Shown here: piece by piece, positions 17,936 to 27,684 of the stretch | How the letters are laid out: every line of letters starts with the position of its first letter | How positions within the stretch are numbered: position 1 is the stretch's first letter | NCBI RefSeq assembly: GCF_000027005.1 | Contig: NC_012965.1 | Location: 1,537,001-1,601,000 of the forward strand | From: Komagataella phaffii GS115 | Taxonomy: Eukaryota > Ascomycota > Pichiomycetes > Pichiales > Pichiaceae | DNA length: 64,000 bases | Direction of reading: 5' to 3' | Translations under genes and position numbers: made by a program | Notes under the pieces: model-generated | What the model was told of the DNA's origin: nothing | Databases searched by the model: none | Seen by the model: only the letters and a program-made list of their open reading frames with translations

Positions 17936-19027
17936 ATGTCAGCTTCAACGTCAAGTTCTGAGGCCAGCATGACGTCCTCAACAAGAAGTGCTAGTGTAAC
18001 TAGCACAACTTCTAGTGCGAGTTCCTCATCACAGAGTGAGAGAACCAGTACCACAACTGAGGATAAAGACACAGAAACCACTTCAGTCGAAGATGATGAC
18101 GACGAAGATACAGAAAGTACGACGAGTTCTAGTACTAGTTCCAACAGACCCAGTTTGTCAACTGCATCTTCCACCTCTAAAGCAAGTTCCAGTTCAACCA
18201 TTACTTCCGGTTCTGATTCCGAGACAGACTCATCTTCATCACAGTCCTCCACCAAGGGACCTGGAAGACTTAGCACCACTACAAACTCAACCGCCATGCC
18301 TCAAATGTCAACTTTAATCACAAAAACCACTTCATCATATTCAGTCACGTTCACTCCCACAGTGCCGACCTCGGCTGATCCCTTTATACATAGAGAGACA
18401 GCTTTGAATGGCACAGTCTTCATAGCCGTTGGCTCTGCCCTTGTTGGAGTTCTTTTTCTCTACTACTTGCATAGACTTTACAACTACTACACCTCAAAGA
18501 AAAATACTGACACAGGAAACTTAATGGAACAACTTAATACAAACTACATTTTCAATAAAGGAAAGTTCAATTCTGGCGATTCAGATGACGACATGAGCAC
18601 TATTTTTGGAAATCATTCTACGTTGTCCCTGAATAAACTGGCAAACGATGCCACGACGAGAGAAAACCATTCAATTTACTCTGCCAATCTGCTCAATTCC
18701 AGATCTTCCTTGGTGGATCTCAACGACATGGTTGCACAACAGGGTAGATCTTACAAGAATTCAATAAATAAAATTGGAACCACCAGAGCATCGTGCTATA
18801 TCTCTCCAGTGGGCGAACTGGTACAGCCCTACTCTAACAATGAATTTGACTCATTTACTGACTTTGACAGCAATGCCGGATCTTATTCATCGATGCTGCC
18901 AGGAAACACCTCCAGGCAAAGCGTTACTCCCAACATTTCTTCCAATGGTAGCTCAAAAAGAGATCCTTCCAAGAAGAAACGACGTCCTCCCAGTGTCTTG
19001 TTAGATGACCTCATAAACCAATCATAG
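17936..19027 (+). CDS. PRM5/YNL058C-family single-pass membrane protein
   Basis: The 363-residue protein has an extremely Ser/Thr-rich N-terminal half (about residues 1-150) with one acidic patch. One transmembrane segment follows (about 157-183) that starts with NGTVFIAVG and is followed by a cytosolic tail. Three features match yeast Prm5 and its paralogue YNL058C: the NGTVFI start of the membrane segment, a YISPVGELV block in the tail (SLFISPTGDIL in Prm5), and a basic RRPPSVLLDDL element near the end. There is no cleavable signal peptide, so the Ser/Thr-rich part probably faces outside by reverse-anchor insertion and is likely O-mannosylated. PRM5 in S. cerevisiae responds to pheromone and cell-wall stress; the exact role is unknown. 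Confidence 0.82.
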   Translation: MSASTSSSEASMTSSTRSASVTSTTSSASSSSQSERTSTTTEDKDTETTSVEDDDDEDTESTTSSSTSSNRPSLSTASSTSKASSSSTITSGSDSETDSSSSQSSTKGPGRLSTTTNSTAMPQMSTLITKTTSSYSVTFTPTVPTSADPFIHRETALNGTVFIAVGSALVGVLFLYYLHRLYNYYTSKKNTDTGNLMEQLNTNYIFNKGKFNSGDSDDDMSTIFGNHSTLSLNKLANDATTRENHSIYSANLLNSRSSLVDLNDMVAQQGRSYKNSINKIGTTRASCYISPVGELVQPYSNNEFDSFTDFDSNAGSYSSMLPGNTSRQSVTPNISSNGSSKRDPSKKKRRPPSVLLDDLINQS

Positions 19028-19105
19028 AAAAACATTTTGATTAATTAGTCTATACACAGGAGGTAATAAATATCTAGAGTAACCACTTCGTACCTACTTT
19101 TTTCT

Positions 19106-19555
19106 CTAATACTGTCTGGCAGCCTCCTGACAAGCTTTGAGCTGCTGAAGGTAGTAGTCGCAGATCTGGAAGTTTCCGTTGTTGTCGTCCAAACATCTGG
19201 TGAAGTTACGAGCATCAGCGTCACAGGCACGGGCTGCCTCTTGGTTGACTTGGGCGGATGATGCGTATTGTTGTTCAGCTGGAAGTTGTTGCTGTTGCTC
19301 AACTGGAGCAGAGGACGATCCACCAAACAATCCGGTTATCCCGGCACCAATGGTATGACCGACGGTAGAACCTACAGCTACACCAGCAGCGGTAGAAGCC
19401 ATCTGGGCGAACATACCTGGCTGTTGAGGTTGAGCGTGGGTTACTGGAGGAGCCTGGTGTTGAACAGCTGGGGCAGTGGATGCATGTCTGGCCTGTTGAG
19501 GAGCAGCTCTTGGAGCTGGTCTTGGAGCGGGACGTCTAGCGGAAGAACGAGCCAT
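19106..19555 (-). CDS. MIX17: Mitochondrial twin CX9C protein Mix17 (CHCHD2/CHCHD10 homologue)
   Basis: The 149-residue protein has a C-terminal CHCH domain with two CX9C motifs: CDADARNFTRC and CDYYLQQLKAC. Before it lies the Gly/Ala-rich segment (ASTAAGVAVGSTVGHTIGAG) that characterises CHCHD2/10 and yeast Mix17, plus a Gln-rich linker. The N-terminus is very basic, with Arg/Ala/Pro repeats and no acidic residue, as expected for targeting. The family is imported by the Mia40 relay into the intermembrane space and affects respiration. The ATG is at 19553-19555. It is divergent from the complex I gene NUCM, so two mitochondrial genes share a 429-bp promoter region. Confidence 0.93.
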   Translation of the reverse strand: MARSSARRPAPRPAPRAAPQQARHASTAPAVQHQAPPVTHAQPQQPGMFAQMASTAAGVAVGSTVGHTIGAGITGLFGGSSSAPVEQQQQLPAEQQYASSAQVNQEAARACDADARNFTRCLDDNNGNFQICDYYLQQLKACQEAARQY

Positions 19556-19984
19556 CTTTGAGTGTTATATGAATTTAGTGTAGATTTAGTGGCGAGAAGG
19601 GTAGATAGTTTCTTTATATAGAGGTGGAAATTTAGTCGTGGTCACTTACCCGGCGATTCCGATCTTGAAAATTTACTTCTTTGTCTTTCCAGACGGGATA
19701 AACCCAGTGGGGGGGGGGGGAGGAAACGTGTCTGGGGTAAAGACTCTTTCGCGAATTTTTCTATTTGAAGGCGCCGCCCATCCGATTTTTCATCCATCCA
19801 GGCCGACATTATCGTTTCTCGTAAATTCGCGCGACTATTTCATAGCATCTAGTCTGCACATCCTTTCTATCTAACAGCATCTTGTAGAGTTACGAGCCCG
19901 GCCCCTACAAACTACCCAATTGAATCTCACCAGTTGTAATGAGAAAAAAGGTCCTCCATCAACACCCTACAAACGGCCTAGATC
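19556..19984. promoter_or_regulatory. Divergent promoter of MIX17 and NUCM with a G12 tract
   Basis: The 429-bp region between the two ATGs contains an uninterrupted run of 12 G (19709-19720), unusual in otherwise AT-rich yeast intergenic DNA. A CCAAT pentamer, the core of Hap2/3/5 sites, lies at 19916-19920, 65 bp upstream of NUCM; it is so close that it may lie in the leader. A TATATA-like stretch lies near 19615-19621 on the MIX17 side. Confidence 0.55.
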
Positions 19985-21433
19985 ATGTTTGCCAGACTAC
20001 ACGCAAAAAGAGGTTGGAAGTCTCTTGCAAGAGCCCGCGTTGGATCACGATTTCTGTCGAACTCCAGCATTGCCCGTGCCGCTCAAACGAAGGACAACAA
20101 TGATTTCTACGACGTAAAAACCAAGAAGAATGACTTCTTTCCAGTACAGGTTGACGGCATTGAATCTTCCCTCGGCAAGTACGAGGAGTTTGCAAAGGAT
20201 GCCCATGAATGGGAGTCTTGGAACTTACAGAACGAGGATCATCCTGAATATCCTGTCAAAAGGACTAAGATTCGTCATTTTACCCTGAATTTCGGTCCTC
20301 AACATCCAGCTGCCCACGGTGTGCTGAGATTGATTCTGGAATTGCACGGTGAAGAGATTCTAAGGTCCGATCCTCATGTTGGTTTGTTGCATCGTGGTAC
20401 GGAAAAATTGATTGAATCCAAGACCTACATGCAAGCATTACCATACTTTGATCGTCTGGACTATGTGTCCATGATGACCAATGAACAGGTTTTCTCTCTT
20501 GCTGTGGAGAAGTTACTCAACTTGGAAGTACCAGAGAGAGGACAATATATCCGTACACTTTTCGGAGAGATCACCCGTGTTTTGAACCATTTGATGTCTG
20601 TGCTTTCGCATGCGATGGATGTGGGTGCCCTTACTCCATTCTTGTGGGGTTTCGAAGAGAGAGAAAAGTTGATGGAATTTTACGAGCGTGTGTCCGGAGC
20701 TCGTTTACACAGTGCTTACGTTAGACCAGGAGGAGTGTCGCAGGATTTACCTGCAGGACTGTTGGACGACATTTACATGTGGGCCACACAGTTTGGTGAT
20801 AGGTTGGATGAAACAGAAGAATTGCTGACTGATTCAAGAATTTGGAAGCAAAGAACTATTGGAATTGGTGAAGTGACCGCCGAGGATGCCCTTAACTATG
20901 GTCTGTCTGGAGTCATGTTGAGGGGCTCAGGTGTACCATTTGATATAAGAAAATCTCAACCTTACGATGCATATGACAAAGTGGATTTCGACATTGCAGT
21001 CGGAACTAAGGGTGATTGTTACGACAGATATTTGATCCGTATGACTGAGTTTAGACAGTCTTTGAGAATCATTGAACAGTGCTGTAACCAGATGCCCCCT
21101 GGACCTGTTAAAGTTGAAGATTTTAAGGTAGCTCCTCCCCCAAGAGCTCTCATGAAGGAAGATATGGAGGCCTTAATTCATCACTTCTTGCTATACACTA
21201 AGGGATACGCTGTTCCCGCTGGAGAAACCTACACAGCCATTGAGGCTCCAAAGGGAGAGATGGCTGTTTACGTGGTCTCCGATGGTTCTGAGAGACCTTA
21301 CAGATGTAAGATTAGAGCACCTGGATTTGCACATTTGGGAGCATTTGACCACATTGCCCGTGGTCACTTTCTGCCAGACGCCGTTGCCATTATTGGTACC
21401 ATGGATTTGGTGTTTGGTGAGGTTGACCGATAG
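19985..21433 (+). CDS. NUCM: NADH:ubiquinone oxidoreductase 49-kDa subunit (complex I, NDUFS2/NuoD)
   Basis: The 482-residue protein is the 49-kDa core subunit of complex I, which with the PSST subunit forms the quinone-binding site near cluster N2 in the matrix arm. The match is strong over its length: [15 protein letters not shown] at about 101, [35 protein letters not shown] and the C-terminal DLVFGEVDR. Residues 1-40 ([20 protein letters not shown] onward) form a mitochondrial presequence. The symbol follows the Yarrowia name. S. cerevisiae lacks complex I, so this gene places the organism outside that group. The ATG at 19985 is the first in frame. Confidence 0.97.
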
Positions 21434-21713
21434 ACACAGAGCATTTTGGAGTAGTTTGCTTGCTGAGGAGGCATTATTTATTTATAATATAACAATATTT
21501 GAAACCAAAATAAAATAAGATACGATAAAACGGAAAATAGATACTATACAGAAAACAGGAAGAAAACAGAGTAGAGGCTACAACCAAATGTAGTGCGTAC
21601 GTCAGAGCCAGTTCTCGCTAGTTGCATCAAACAACAGGGTACACTCTGGAAAACCTCACTACTTGGGAACTCTTCTTCTCTATACTTGTTCCAGAGAAAG
21701 CCATGGAGGCCAT

Positions 21714-22376
21714 TTAGAATATTGGCAGAAACCACCATACCAAGGATAATCCCAGTACAGACGCCAGAACAACTTTATCACGCTCACTCAGACGTTCTTT
21801 CGAAGGTTGAAATGGTTCATCTTTATAGGCTGAGTCTGAGGATGGTGATTTCCATTCAAAAAAATGGCCAATCTTCATTCCATGTTGTGTCACCTCAGCA
21901 TTGCTTTGGGCACCGACGCTGACAATGTTGTCTTTATTTGTATCAATATAAGTCTCTGGCGATTCATCGGGCAACTTCTTTACTACTGCGTCTGTGTTTT
22001 CTGAAGCTTCGCTCGATAGCGAAGGCACTTTAACGGAAATACTTGGTTCTGGGTCGTCCTCTGGCTTGGGAAATTTAAAGAACTCAATAGATGAACCATC
22101 ACCTTTTGCGGAGCTCGTGGCAGTAGATGAGATTCCATGAGCACCGAAGGCGGTAGTATCGTGGTTCACAAGTCTGCCAATCAGATCGATCTTTCTTCCA
22201 CTCACTTTGATGCCCTTTCTTCTGCATTCTTGCTTGAGGCTCTGTAGATTCATTAGCCCATATTTCTGGGGGCCTTTATCCAGCAGATTGGTAGGGGTTT
22301 TGCGGGTTTGGTGGACATATCTTCTGAAGGAATGAGATAAGCCAGTAGCACGGACAGTAGCAGACCTTAAACTCAT
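21714..22376 (-). CDS. AIM34: SAP-domain mitochondrial membrane protein (AIM34-like)
   Basis: From the ATG at 22374-22376 the protein has 220 residues. The frame continues 72 codons upstream, but the chosen methionine begins a good mitochondrial presequence (MSLRSATVRATGLSHSFRR). A SAP motif follows at about residues 39-73 (LMNLQSLKQECRRKGIKVSG). A disordered acidic middle precedes a single C-terminal hydrophobic segment (about 201-220, VVLASVLGLSLVWWFLPIF). Presequence, SAP domain and size match S. cerevisiae Aim34 (198 aa), whose loss alters mitochondrial genome inheritance. Its biochemical role is unknown. It is convergent with NUCM. Confidence 0.8.
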   Translation of the reverse strand: MSLRSATVRATGLSHSFRRYVHQTRKTPTNLLDKGPQKYGLMNLQSLKQECRRKGIKVSGRKIDLIGRLVNHDTTAFGAHGISSTATSSAKGDGSSIEFFKFPKPEDDPEPSISVKVPSLSSEASENTDAVVKKLPDESPETYIDTNKDNIVSVGAQSNAEVTQHGMKIGHFFEWKSPSSDSAYKDEPFQPSKERLSERDKVVLASVLGLSLVWWFLPIF

Positions 22377-23207
22377 TTGGGTGTGGGGTTTAGTAGCAGT
22401 GAAAGAATGTAGCAAAAGAAGAGATGTATGTTTACATGTTACTGCCTCAAAGAGGCAAGAGATCGGTGCATTGATTATGTAATAAAGATCTTGGCTGTGA
22501 GTATAATGAATCAGCCAGCCTACCAATCGGGGACGAGTATGGGTGTTAAAGTCGAGAATCTCTAGCAGCTTGATCATGGGAGCCTTGAACAATAATAACC
22601 CGGCACTCTAGAATGCATTTGGTTGAGAGTGTCCGTGTTGGTCAGGTCAGTTGTGTACGGAAAGGAAGATTACGTGAGCAATGTCCTGCAGCAGGGAGAT
22701 GGGAGTACGATGAATTGTGCTTATCTATCAACTTACAGCCACTTCACAGTTATCACCTGAGATAAGGAGGCAACATTCATCAGAAATGTCAAGTTCGACG
22801 CCAACAGGCCATGGCAACGTTATAGATAGCACGATGGAAAAGACAACTTCGGAGACGTTTTCCTATTCTTGATCGTAGAAGTGAAATGCGACTTGTAGTC
22901 GTCTAAAAATGTACAGGAGGAAAACCACGCTGGGCCATTCAACTGATGGATTATCAATGATTCCGTTCAAATCAAAGCCTTGGCTTTTTAGTTATTTTGT
23001 CAAACTAATGTCCTCTGATTGGACTCAAGTTCCAGACCCTTTAGGTGCCCCATCACCATTCCCATTTTCTGAGATAATTGACTTTCTCCAGAAAATCATT
23101 AAAGTTGGGAAATGATATTCCCCCGGTGGGCATTTATTGTGATTATCAATACTTAATACTAAACTTAGAGGTTCGTCTCCAAGCATACATAAGCCTATTC
23201 TACCATT
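22377..23207. other. 831-bp gene-poor stretch
   Basis: This is the longest gap in the window, lying upstream of the AIM34-like gene and downstream of APN1 (both minus strand). Two short plus-strand ORFs occur in series: 28 codons from 22786 and 68 codons at 22909-23115. Neither resembles a known protein and no intron joining them is evident. I see no tRNA, LTR or repeat. Confidence 0.55.
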
Positions 23208-24251
23208 CTACTTCTTTCGTTTATTCAATTGATCAATCACAGTTGGCTGGTCCTTTATGCTTCCCTTTTTTGTTGTCTTCTTCTTACCCTTTTCTACTTT
23301 CTTTGCGTATTTTGCTGAATGCTGATCCCTTTCAGTCTTTCCGAGCTTGGACAATTCAGCAGCCCTCTCCAAAACTGCCGGGTCATCTTTTGATTTCCCC
23401 TCTAACCACTCTAAGAGCTTTATTTCTTCTTCCCACAATTGAGGAGTATTATCGTTCGGTGTTTCCAAAACGAGTGGGATGCCTTGAAGAAACTCTGAAT
23501 TAGCAATTAACCTGAATGGCTCCAAGCCTAAAAAGCCCCATCCGATTTTTTGATGCAAATCTTTATTAGCACCTAACGGAGCCTTGGAATCATTTAAGTG
23601 AATAGCACTCAAATACTCAAATCCAATTGTTTTATCGTAAAGTTCCCAAAAAGCATTGTATGACTCTTCATCCCGTATGTCATATCCGGCAGCAAATGTG
23701 TGACAGGTGTCGATACAAACGCCAACTCTTGATTTATCATCTACCATGTCAATCACAGTTTTGATATCCTCGAGGTCTGACCCAATCAAGTTCCCATGGC
23801 CGGCCATATTCTCAATTACAATCTTCACAAATTTGGTCTCATTGATAGCAGTGTTAATGTTTTTCGCCAATCTTTTCAAAGCTTCTTGGTGATCGGATCC
23901 TAGATCACTTCCCGGATGAAAATTGTATAGCCCTATATCCAGTAGTTCACATCTCTTAAGATCATCTAAGAATGCACCATAGGCCTTTTCTTCCTTTTCC
24001 AAATCGGGATTAGCTAGATTAATGAAATATGAACCGTGGGGGAGAATCTCTGTACGAGAATTATAGTTGTGTTCTTTGCACAGAGCTTTGAATTTATTCA
24101 CTTCATCGTCAGTGAACATTGGCGAGACCCATCGCCTTGGGGACTTCAGGAACAGGGCAAAACTTTTGGCGGATATATTAGTCGAGTTGGTCACTGCGTT
24201 CGACACTCCTCCCGAAGTACTGATGTGGGCCCCAAATTTGAATTTAGACAT
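23208..24251 (-). CDS. APN1: AP endonuclease / endonuclease IV
   Basis: The 347-residue protein is an endonuclease IV TIM barrel that cuts abasic sites and removes 3' blocking groups in base excision repair. All expected zinc-ligand motifs are visible in order: LPHGSYFINLA, YNFHPGS, VIENMAG, CIDTCHTFAAGYD, AIHLNDSK, DLHQKIGWG and LVLETP. The N-terminus KFGAHISTSGGV is the family start. The last 35 residues are Lys-rich and likely act as nuclear localisation signal, as in yeast Apn1 (367 aa). The ATG is at 24249-24251. Confidence 0.96.
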   Translation of the reverse strand: MSKFKFGAHISTSGGVSNAVTNSTNISAKSFALFLKSPRRWVSPMFTDDEVNKFKALCKEHNYNSRTEILPHGSYFINLANPDLEKEEKAYGAFLDDLKRCELLDIGLYNFHPGSDLGSDHQEALKRLAKNINTAINETKFVKIVIENMAGHGNLIGSDLEDIKTVIDMVDDKSRVGVCIDTCHTFAAGYDIRDEESYNAFWELYDKTIGFEYLSAIHLNDSKAPLGANKDLHQKIGWGFLGLEPFRLIANSEFLQGIPLVLETPNDNTPQLWEEEIKLLEWLEGKSKDDPAVLERAAELSKLGKTERDQHSAKYAKKVEKGKKKTTKKGSIKDQPTVIDQLNKRKK

Positions 24252-24409
24252 GAAGAAATTGTTGTAGTGCTAATCACCAGGATTTCATGCCTTCTGCCCT
24301 TCCCCGTCTGCGCGCCCGGAGGATGTCCAATCTCCCCCAGCAACTTTATAGAATGTCCTTAAATTAGTTCGCTATAAGTATATCTAACTAGATATAAGCG
24401 ATTACTTAA

Positions 24410-25789
24410 TCAAAATAAACTGTTATCAGTAACAGCCGAATGATATACTTCATCCAGTGAAGAATCAGTTGAGTACTTGATTAAACGTCCCTTTGAAGGG
24501 ACTGTAGTTACCAGCTTTCGTAGCGAGATTGTTCCTTTCTGGGAATTGTTGATTCGGTTGATCTTAACATTGATCTCAGGCAGGGATTGTCGAAGCTGTC
24601 TCAGATCTGATACCCCTAAGAACGGAAGGATCTCCTCGTCCTTATTCAGAGCCAGAGTCATTTGAATCAAGTCATCGGAGATCTTGATTTGAAATGGTTT
24701 GACGTGATAAGGGGCATTGTACCCAAGCACAATCATCACCTCTTCGCTGTAGTCATATCCTATGATTTTGATCGAAGAAAATCGTACCTTCACGGACTGT
24801 TTTAACGAAGAATTGTTCTTGAATTGAGACAAGCTCACGATGGGGTGTAATTTTTCTAGCGCAGTTCCGTTAGTATGTCCCTTTTGAGAACTAGTCGCAG
24901 CCGGGTTTTCTCCAAATAGGAATGCCAACTCTGCTGCTTCCTGGGCCTGCCTATCAGCTTCAGTCTCGACACAACCATTGTAAACCCTCTCAAAGCCATC
25001 ACTGTCCAGTTCCTGCTTGACAAAAAAATTGTCCATTCCAAACAGTGCTTGGTCTGGTCTTCTATTAGCAGTTGTGGGTAATAAACGCTTCGCCTCTGCA
25101 AATAGTTTATCCAGCTCATACAACCAGGACACCAGATCTTTCAGTTTGATATGAATTGTCCGGTCCATGTTGATGAGAAACTCGGCGAGCTGCTTATCTC
25201 CATCTTTCAGTAGCGATTCTAGACGAACAGTGTCCAGCAGCTCGATGTTCGTCATCGTTATTCTTCCGTCTTGTGACAGTTGACCCTGGAAACAGCTGAT
25301 TAGACCTTGTAGCATACTTAAATTGCGTCCACTTAGGTTCTTGCACTGTCTCAGAAAATTCAAGTTCTTGCTACTCTTCAACTTGAACACCAGAGCTGAC
25401 GCCTTGACTTTGTAATGTGTCACCTGTGTGATGTCCGTGTGGATCTCCCAATCTTTGGTTTGCATCTCCGACCTTGGAGGCTGCCACAGAGTTAGCTCCA
25501 GTTCCATTGTATCTGGTCCATCTATGTGGACCATTAGAAGAGACCCATACACTTTGAACTTGGCAGCTCGGTCTGGGAATTGGTTCCACTGGGACATCGC
25601 CTGAATGTGTGGATGCTTCACTGGGTTGAGAGATACGCGCATCGCGTTTGTCAATAAATTTGACGGAACCAGACATCCGGAGGGGGGTTCGAATAAAAAA
25701 ATCTTGGCTGAGGCACCGAATGCTGTTAGGATGTAATTAACGAGATGAGTACGCTGACTCGCCAAACAAGATAAAGGTTCTGACAGCAT
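24410..25789 (-). CDS. Unassigned 459-residue protein
   Basis: I do not recognise this protein. From the first in-frame ATG (25787-25789) it has 459 residues; the frame reaches one codon further to a TTG. It looks like a folded, mixed alpha/beta protein with a short linker near 290-310 (AATSSQKGHTNG) and no membrane segment or signal. An out-of-frame ATG in a strong context (A at -3) lies 16 nt upstream at 25803-25805 and opens a 22-codon overlapping ORF, so translation may start elsewhere. The next in-frame candidate is Met51 of the open frame, before RVSLNPVKHP. It starts only 31 bp from the divergent downstream gene. Confidence 0.8.
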   Translation of the reverse strand: MLSEPLSCLASQRTHLVNYILTAFGASAKIFLFEPPSGCLVPSNLLTNAMRVSLNPVKHPHIQAMSQWNQFPDRAAKFKVYGSLLMVHIDGPDTMELELTLWQPPRSEMQTKDWEIHTDITQVTHYKVKASALVFKLKSSKNLNFLRQCKNLSGRNLSMLQGLISCFQGQLSQDGRITMTNIELLDTVRLESLLKDGDKQLAEFLINMDRTIHIKLKDLVSWLYELDKLFAEAKRLLPTTANRRPDQALFGMDNFFVKQELDSDGFERVYNGCVETEADRQAQEAAELAFLFGENPAATSSQKGHTNGTALEKLHPIVSLSQFKNNSSLKQSVKVRFSSIKIIGYDYSEEVMIVLGYNAPYHVKPFQIKISDDLIQMTLALNKDEEILPFLGVSDLRQLRQSLPEINVKINRINNSQKGTISLRKLVTTVPSKGRLIKYSTDSSLDEVYHSAVTDNSLF

Positions 25790-25820
25790 CAAGCATCTGG
25801 TCCATTTTTGGAAGGAGTTA

Positions 25821-27149
25821 ATGAAAAGTAAGCTACAAATTTAGAATCAATGTTTTCTTTTTTTAATTTGTCTACTAACAATTGCAGAAAGTCAACGGTC
25901 AAAAAAGACTCAGAAGTCAACTCCTACTACATCTGAAGAGTTCTGGAATCAGGCCATCGAAGACGAAGAATCTGGTGATAGGTGGATCAGTTCGGACTTG
26001 GAAAAATCTCTTAGGTTCTACCAGAGAGCTTACAATCATTACAATTCCGCCATAAAGTTAGATGGGGCTTACTTCGACGCTCATTATAATGCTGCAAGGC
26101 TGCTTTTCCACGTTTATTTGAAGTTTACTTCACAGGAAGAAATTGACCTTTCAAAGTTGGAAACGATCTCCACTTTTGAGACGGATCCAAACTCGGTGAT
26201 TCAACCGCTGGATAAAATCCTAATTGCACATCAAACAACATTGAATCTGCCACCACCTGCCGAAGACTTGAATCTCTACATCGATATCTGTTTCAATGCT
26301 GCCGTTTTGTATACAGAACTCATAGAAAAGGCTTTTGATGAGGATGTAGACTTTGACACACTGTTTAACTATGCTACTAGGTCTGAGGAATTATTCAGTC
26401 GAGTTCTTCAAACACAGTTGGCAGATGAAAACATGGACATCGAAACTCTTCTAGATACAATTGAATCAGCTTACAAGATGGTTCAGACAGCGTACGAGTC
26501 CACTTACAACGAATCACAGCTGACGACAGTGTCCAGCCATTTTGAAGAATTTGTTTCTTCTCTCGATGAAGTTGTTTCAAGCAATTTTCCAAAGATTCCC
26601 AGTGCTAGAATGTCGGATTTAACCATTTCCAAAACTTCCTTGCTTGCTTCGAAATGCCTGGATTTTGACTCATTATTGCATTTATGGCAAGATTCCAAAT
26701 TACCAGATAATTATAAACGATTTCTTCAGGCTGCAGATAGTGTTCAGAACTTTGTAGACACGGTCATACTATATGGTGTGCAGGTTAATGATGATGACAA
26801 ATGGAAGTACTTGACGACTCTGAATGGCCTGTATAAAAAGGCTCAGGAATTGATTGTGAAAGAAACTGACTTATTAAAACCACAGGATGCACAAAATTTT
26901 TCAGAGTACTCTATATTGAGGATTTCTACGTTGATCTCAAGAGCCGATGTCGATATTGAGCGGAGTTGCCTGAATGTTCCCCAAGCAATCTCCAATAAAG
27001 CAATACTGTTGAAGAATGGAATTACTTTCTTAAAAGGAGCCATCAACCTATCAAAAGAATCTGGAGGTTTGAAGGAACCTTCCAAAGATAAACTGACTAG
27101 AGCTTTCAAAAGAAAACAGGCAGAATTAAAGTTGTCAAAACTAGTGTAA
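25821..27149 (+). CDS. TPR-like helical protein with an intron directly after the start codon
   Basis: Exon 1 is 25821-25827 (ATGAAAA) and exon 2 is 25888-27149, giving 422 residues. The frame of exon 2 has no ATG before about residue 144 of the open frame, so the spliced start is needed. The N-terminus reads MKKSQRSKKTQKS, then EEFWNQAIEDEESGDRW, followed by helix pairs resembling TPR units (FYQRAYNHYNSAIKLDGAY, FDAHYNAARLLFHVYLKF). The rest is helical and acidic with a basic C-terminus (RAFKRKQAELK). TPR-like repeats suggest a scaffold or assembly role. I cannot name the gene. Confidence 0.82.
25828..25887 (+). other. Spliceosomal intron (60 nt) in the TPR-like gene
   Basis: The 5' splice site is GTAAGC, the branch point is a perfect TACTAAC at 25873-25879 and the 3' splice site is TTGCAG. 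The intron follows seven coding bases and joins them in phase to exon 2. Confidence 0.9.
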
Positions 27150-27646
27150 ATGTTACTATATCAGCTCATGGGTATCAGGAATATTGAAAATGAACTGACT
27201 CTCGGACCTGAAAAGATTTTTCAAGCATGATGATAAAGAATGATAAATAAGCTAATTATACACATTATGTTGACATTCTAAACTCCTTAGACGGTAGGCG
27301 AATGATACTCATTCGCACTGTTCTGCTTGGTCAGAAATTTTGACTTTCTGTCACTCATGTTATACTTTGTAATTTAATATATCAATTATAGCTCACAAAT
27401 GATTGGGGATAATTACTTTCTCAGCATGGCTCCCATACAAACTTAGAATGCCAATGAACATTAGAAGAACACAGAGCACGCCACCAATGTTTGATTGTAC
27501 TAAGTAGCATGGTTTAACCATTTTAACTATTAAGTTTCAACGCTCATAGGCTTTTAGGTCTCAAAAAATTATTTTATAATTTCATCTAGTCCAGTAGACC
27601 TAACATTCTAATAACAAAATAATAGCCCGTTTGGATTCAGGAAAAT
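27150..27646. other. Gene-poor stretch holding a candidate microprotein
   Basis: The 497 bp between the TPR-like gene and the second tRNA-Phe contain one protein-like short ORF on the minus strand (27393-27521, listed separately). Its possible TATA element (TATAAAAT read on the minus strand) lies near 27567-27575. The rest is AT-rich without recognisable features. Confidence 0.5.
27393..27521 (-). CDS. Candidate 42-residue single-pass membrane microprotein
   Basis: The minus strand encodes 42 residues from an ATG in a good AAAATGG context (27519-27521) to a TGA (27393-27395). The composition is strongly protein-like: a short polar start (MVKPCYLVQSN), one hydrophobic helix (IGGVLCVLLMFIGILSLYG, about residues 12-30) and a short polar tail ending IIPNHL. 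A TATAAAAT sequence lies about 50 bp upstream. I recognise no homologue. It could instead be chance, or one exon of a longer gene. Confidence 0.4.
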   Translation of the reverse strand: MVKPCYLVQSNIGGVLCVLLMFIGILSLYGSHAEKVIIPNHL

Positions 27647-27653
27647 GCGGATT

Positions 27654-27684
<31 letters not shown>

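Noticed and set aside
17403..17972. A 189-codon plus-strand ORF running from the propeller-like gene into the PRM5-like gene
   Set aside because: It overlaps coding sequence of a better-supported gene and the divergent promoter, and has no recognisable features.
22377..22592. The 72-codon N-terminal extension of the AIM34-like ORF
   Set aside because: The internal ATG at 22374-22376 begins a typical mitochondrial presequence; the extension is not presequence-like and would bury it.
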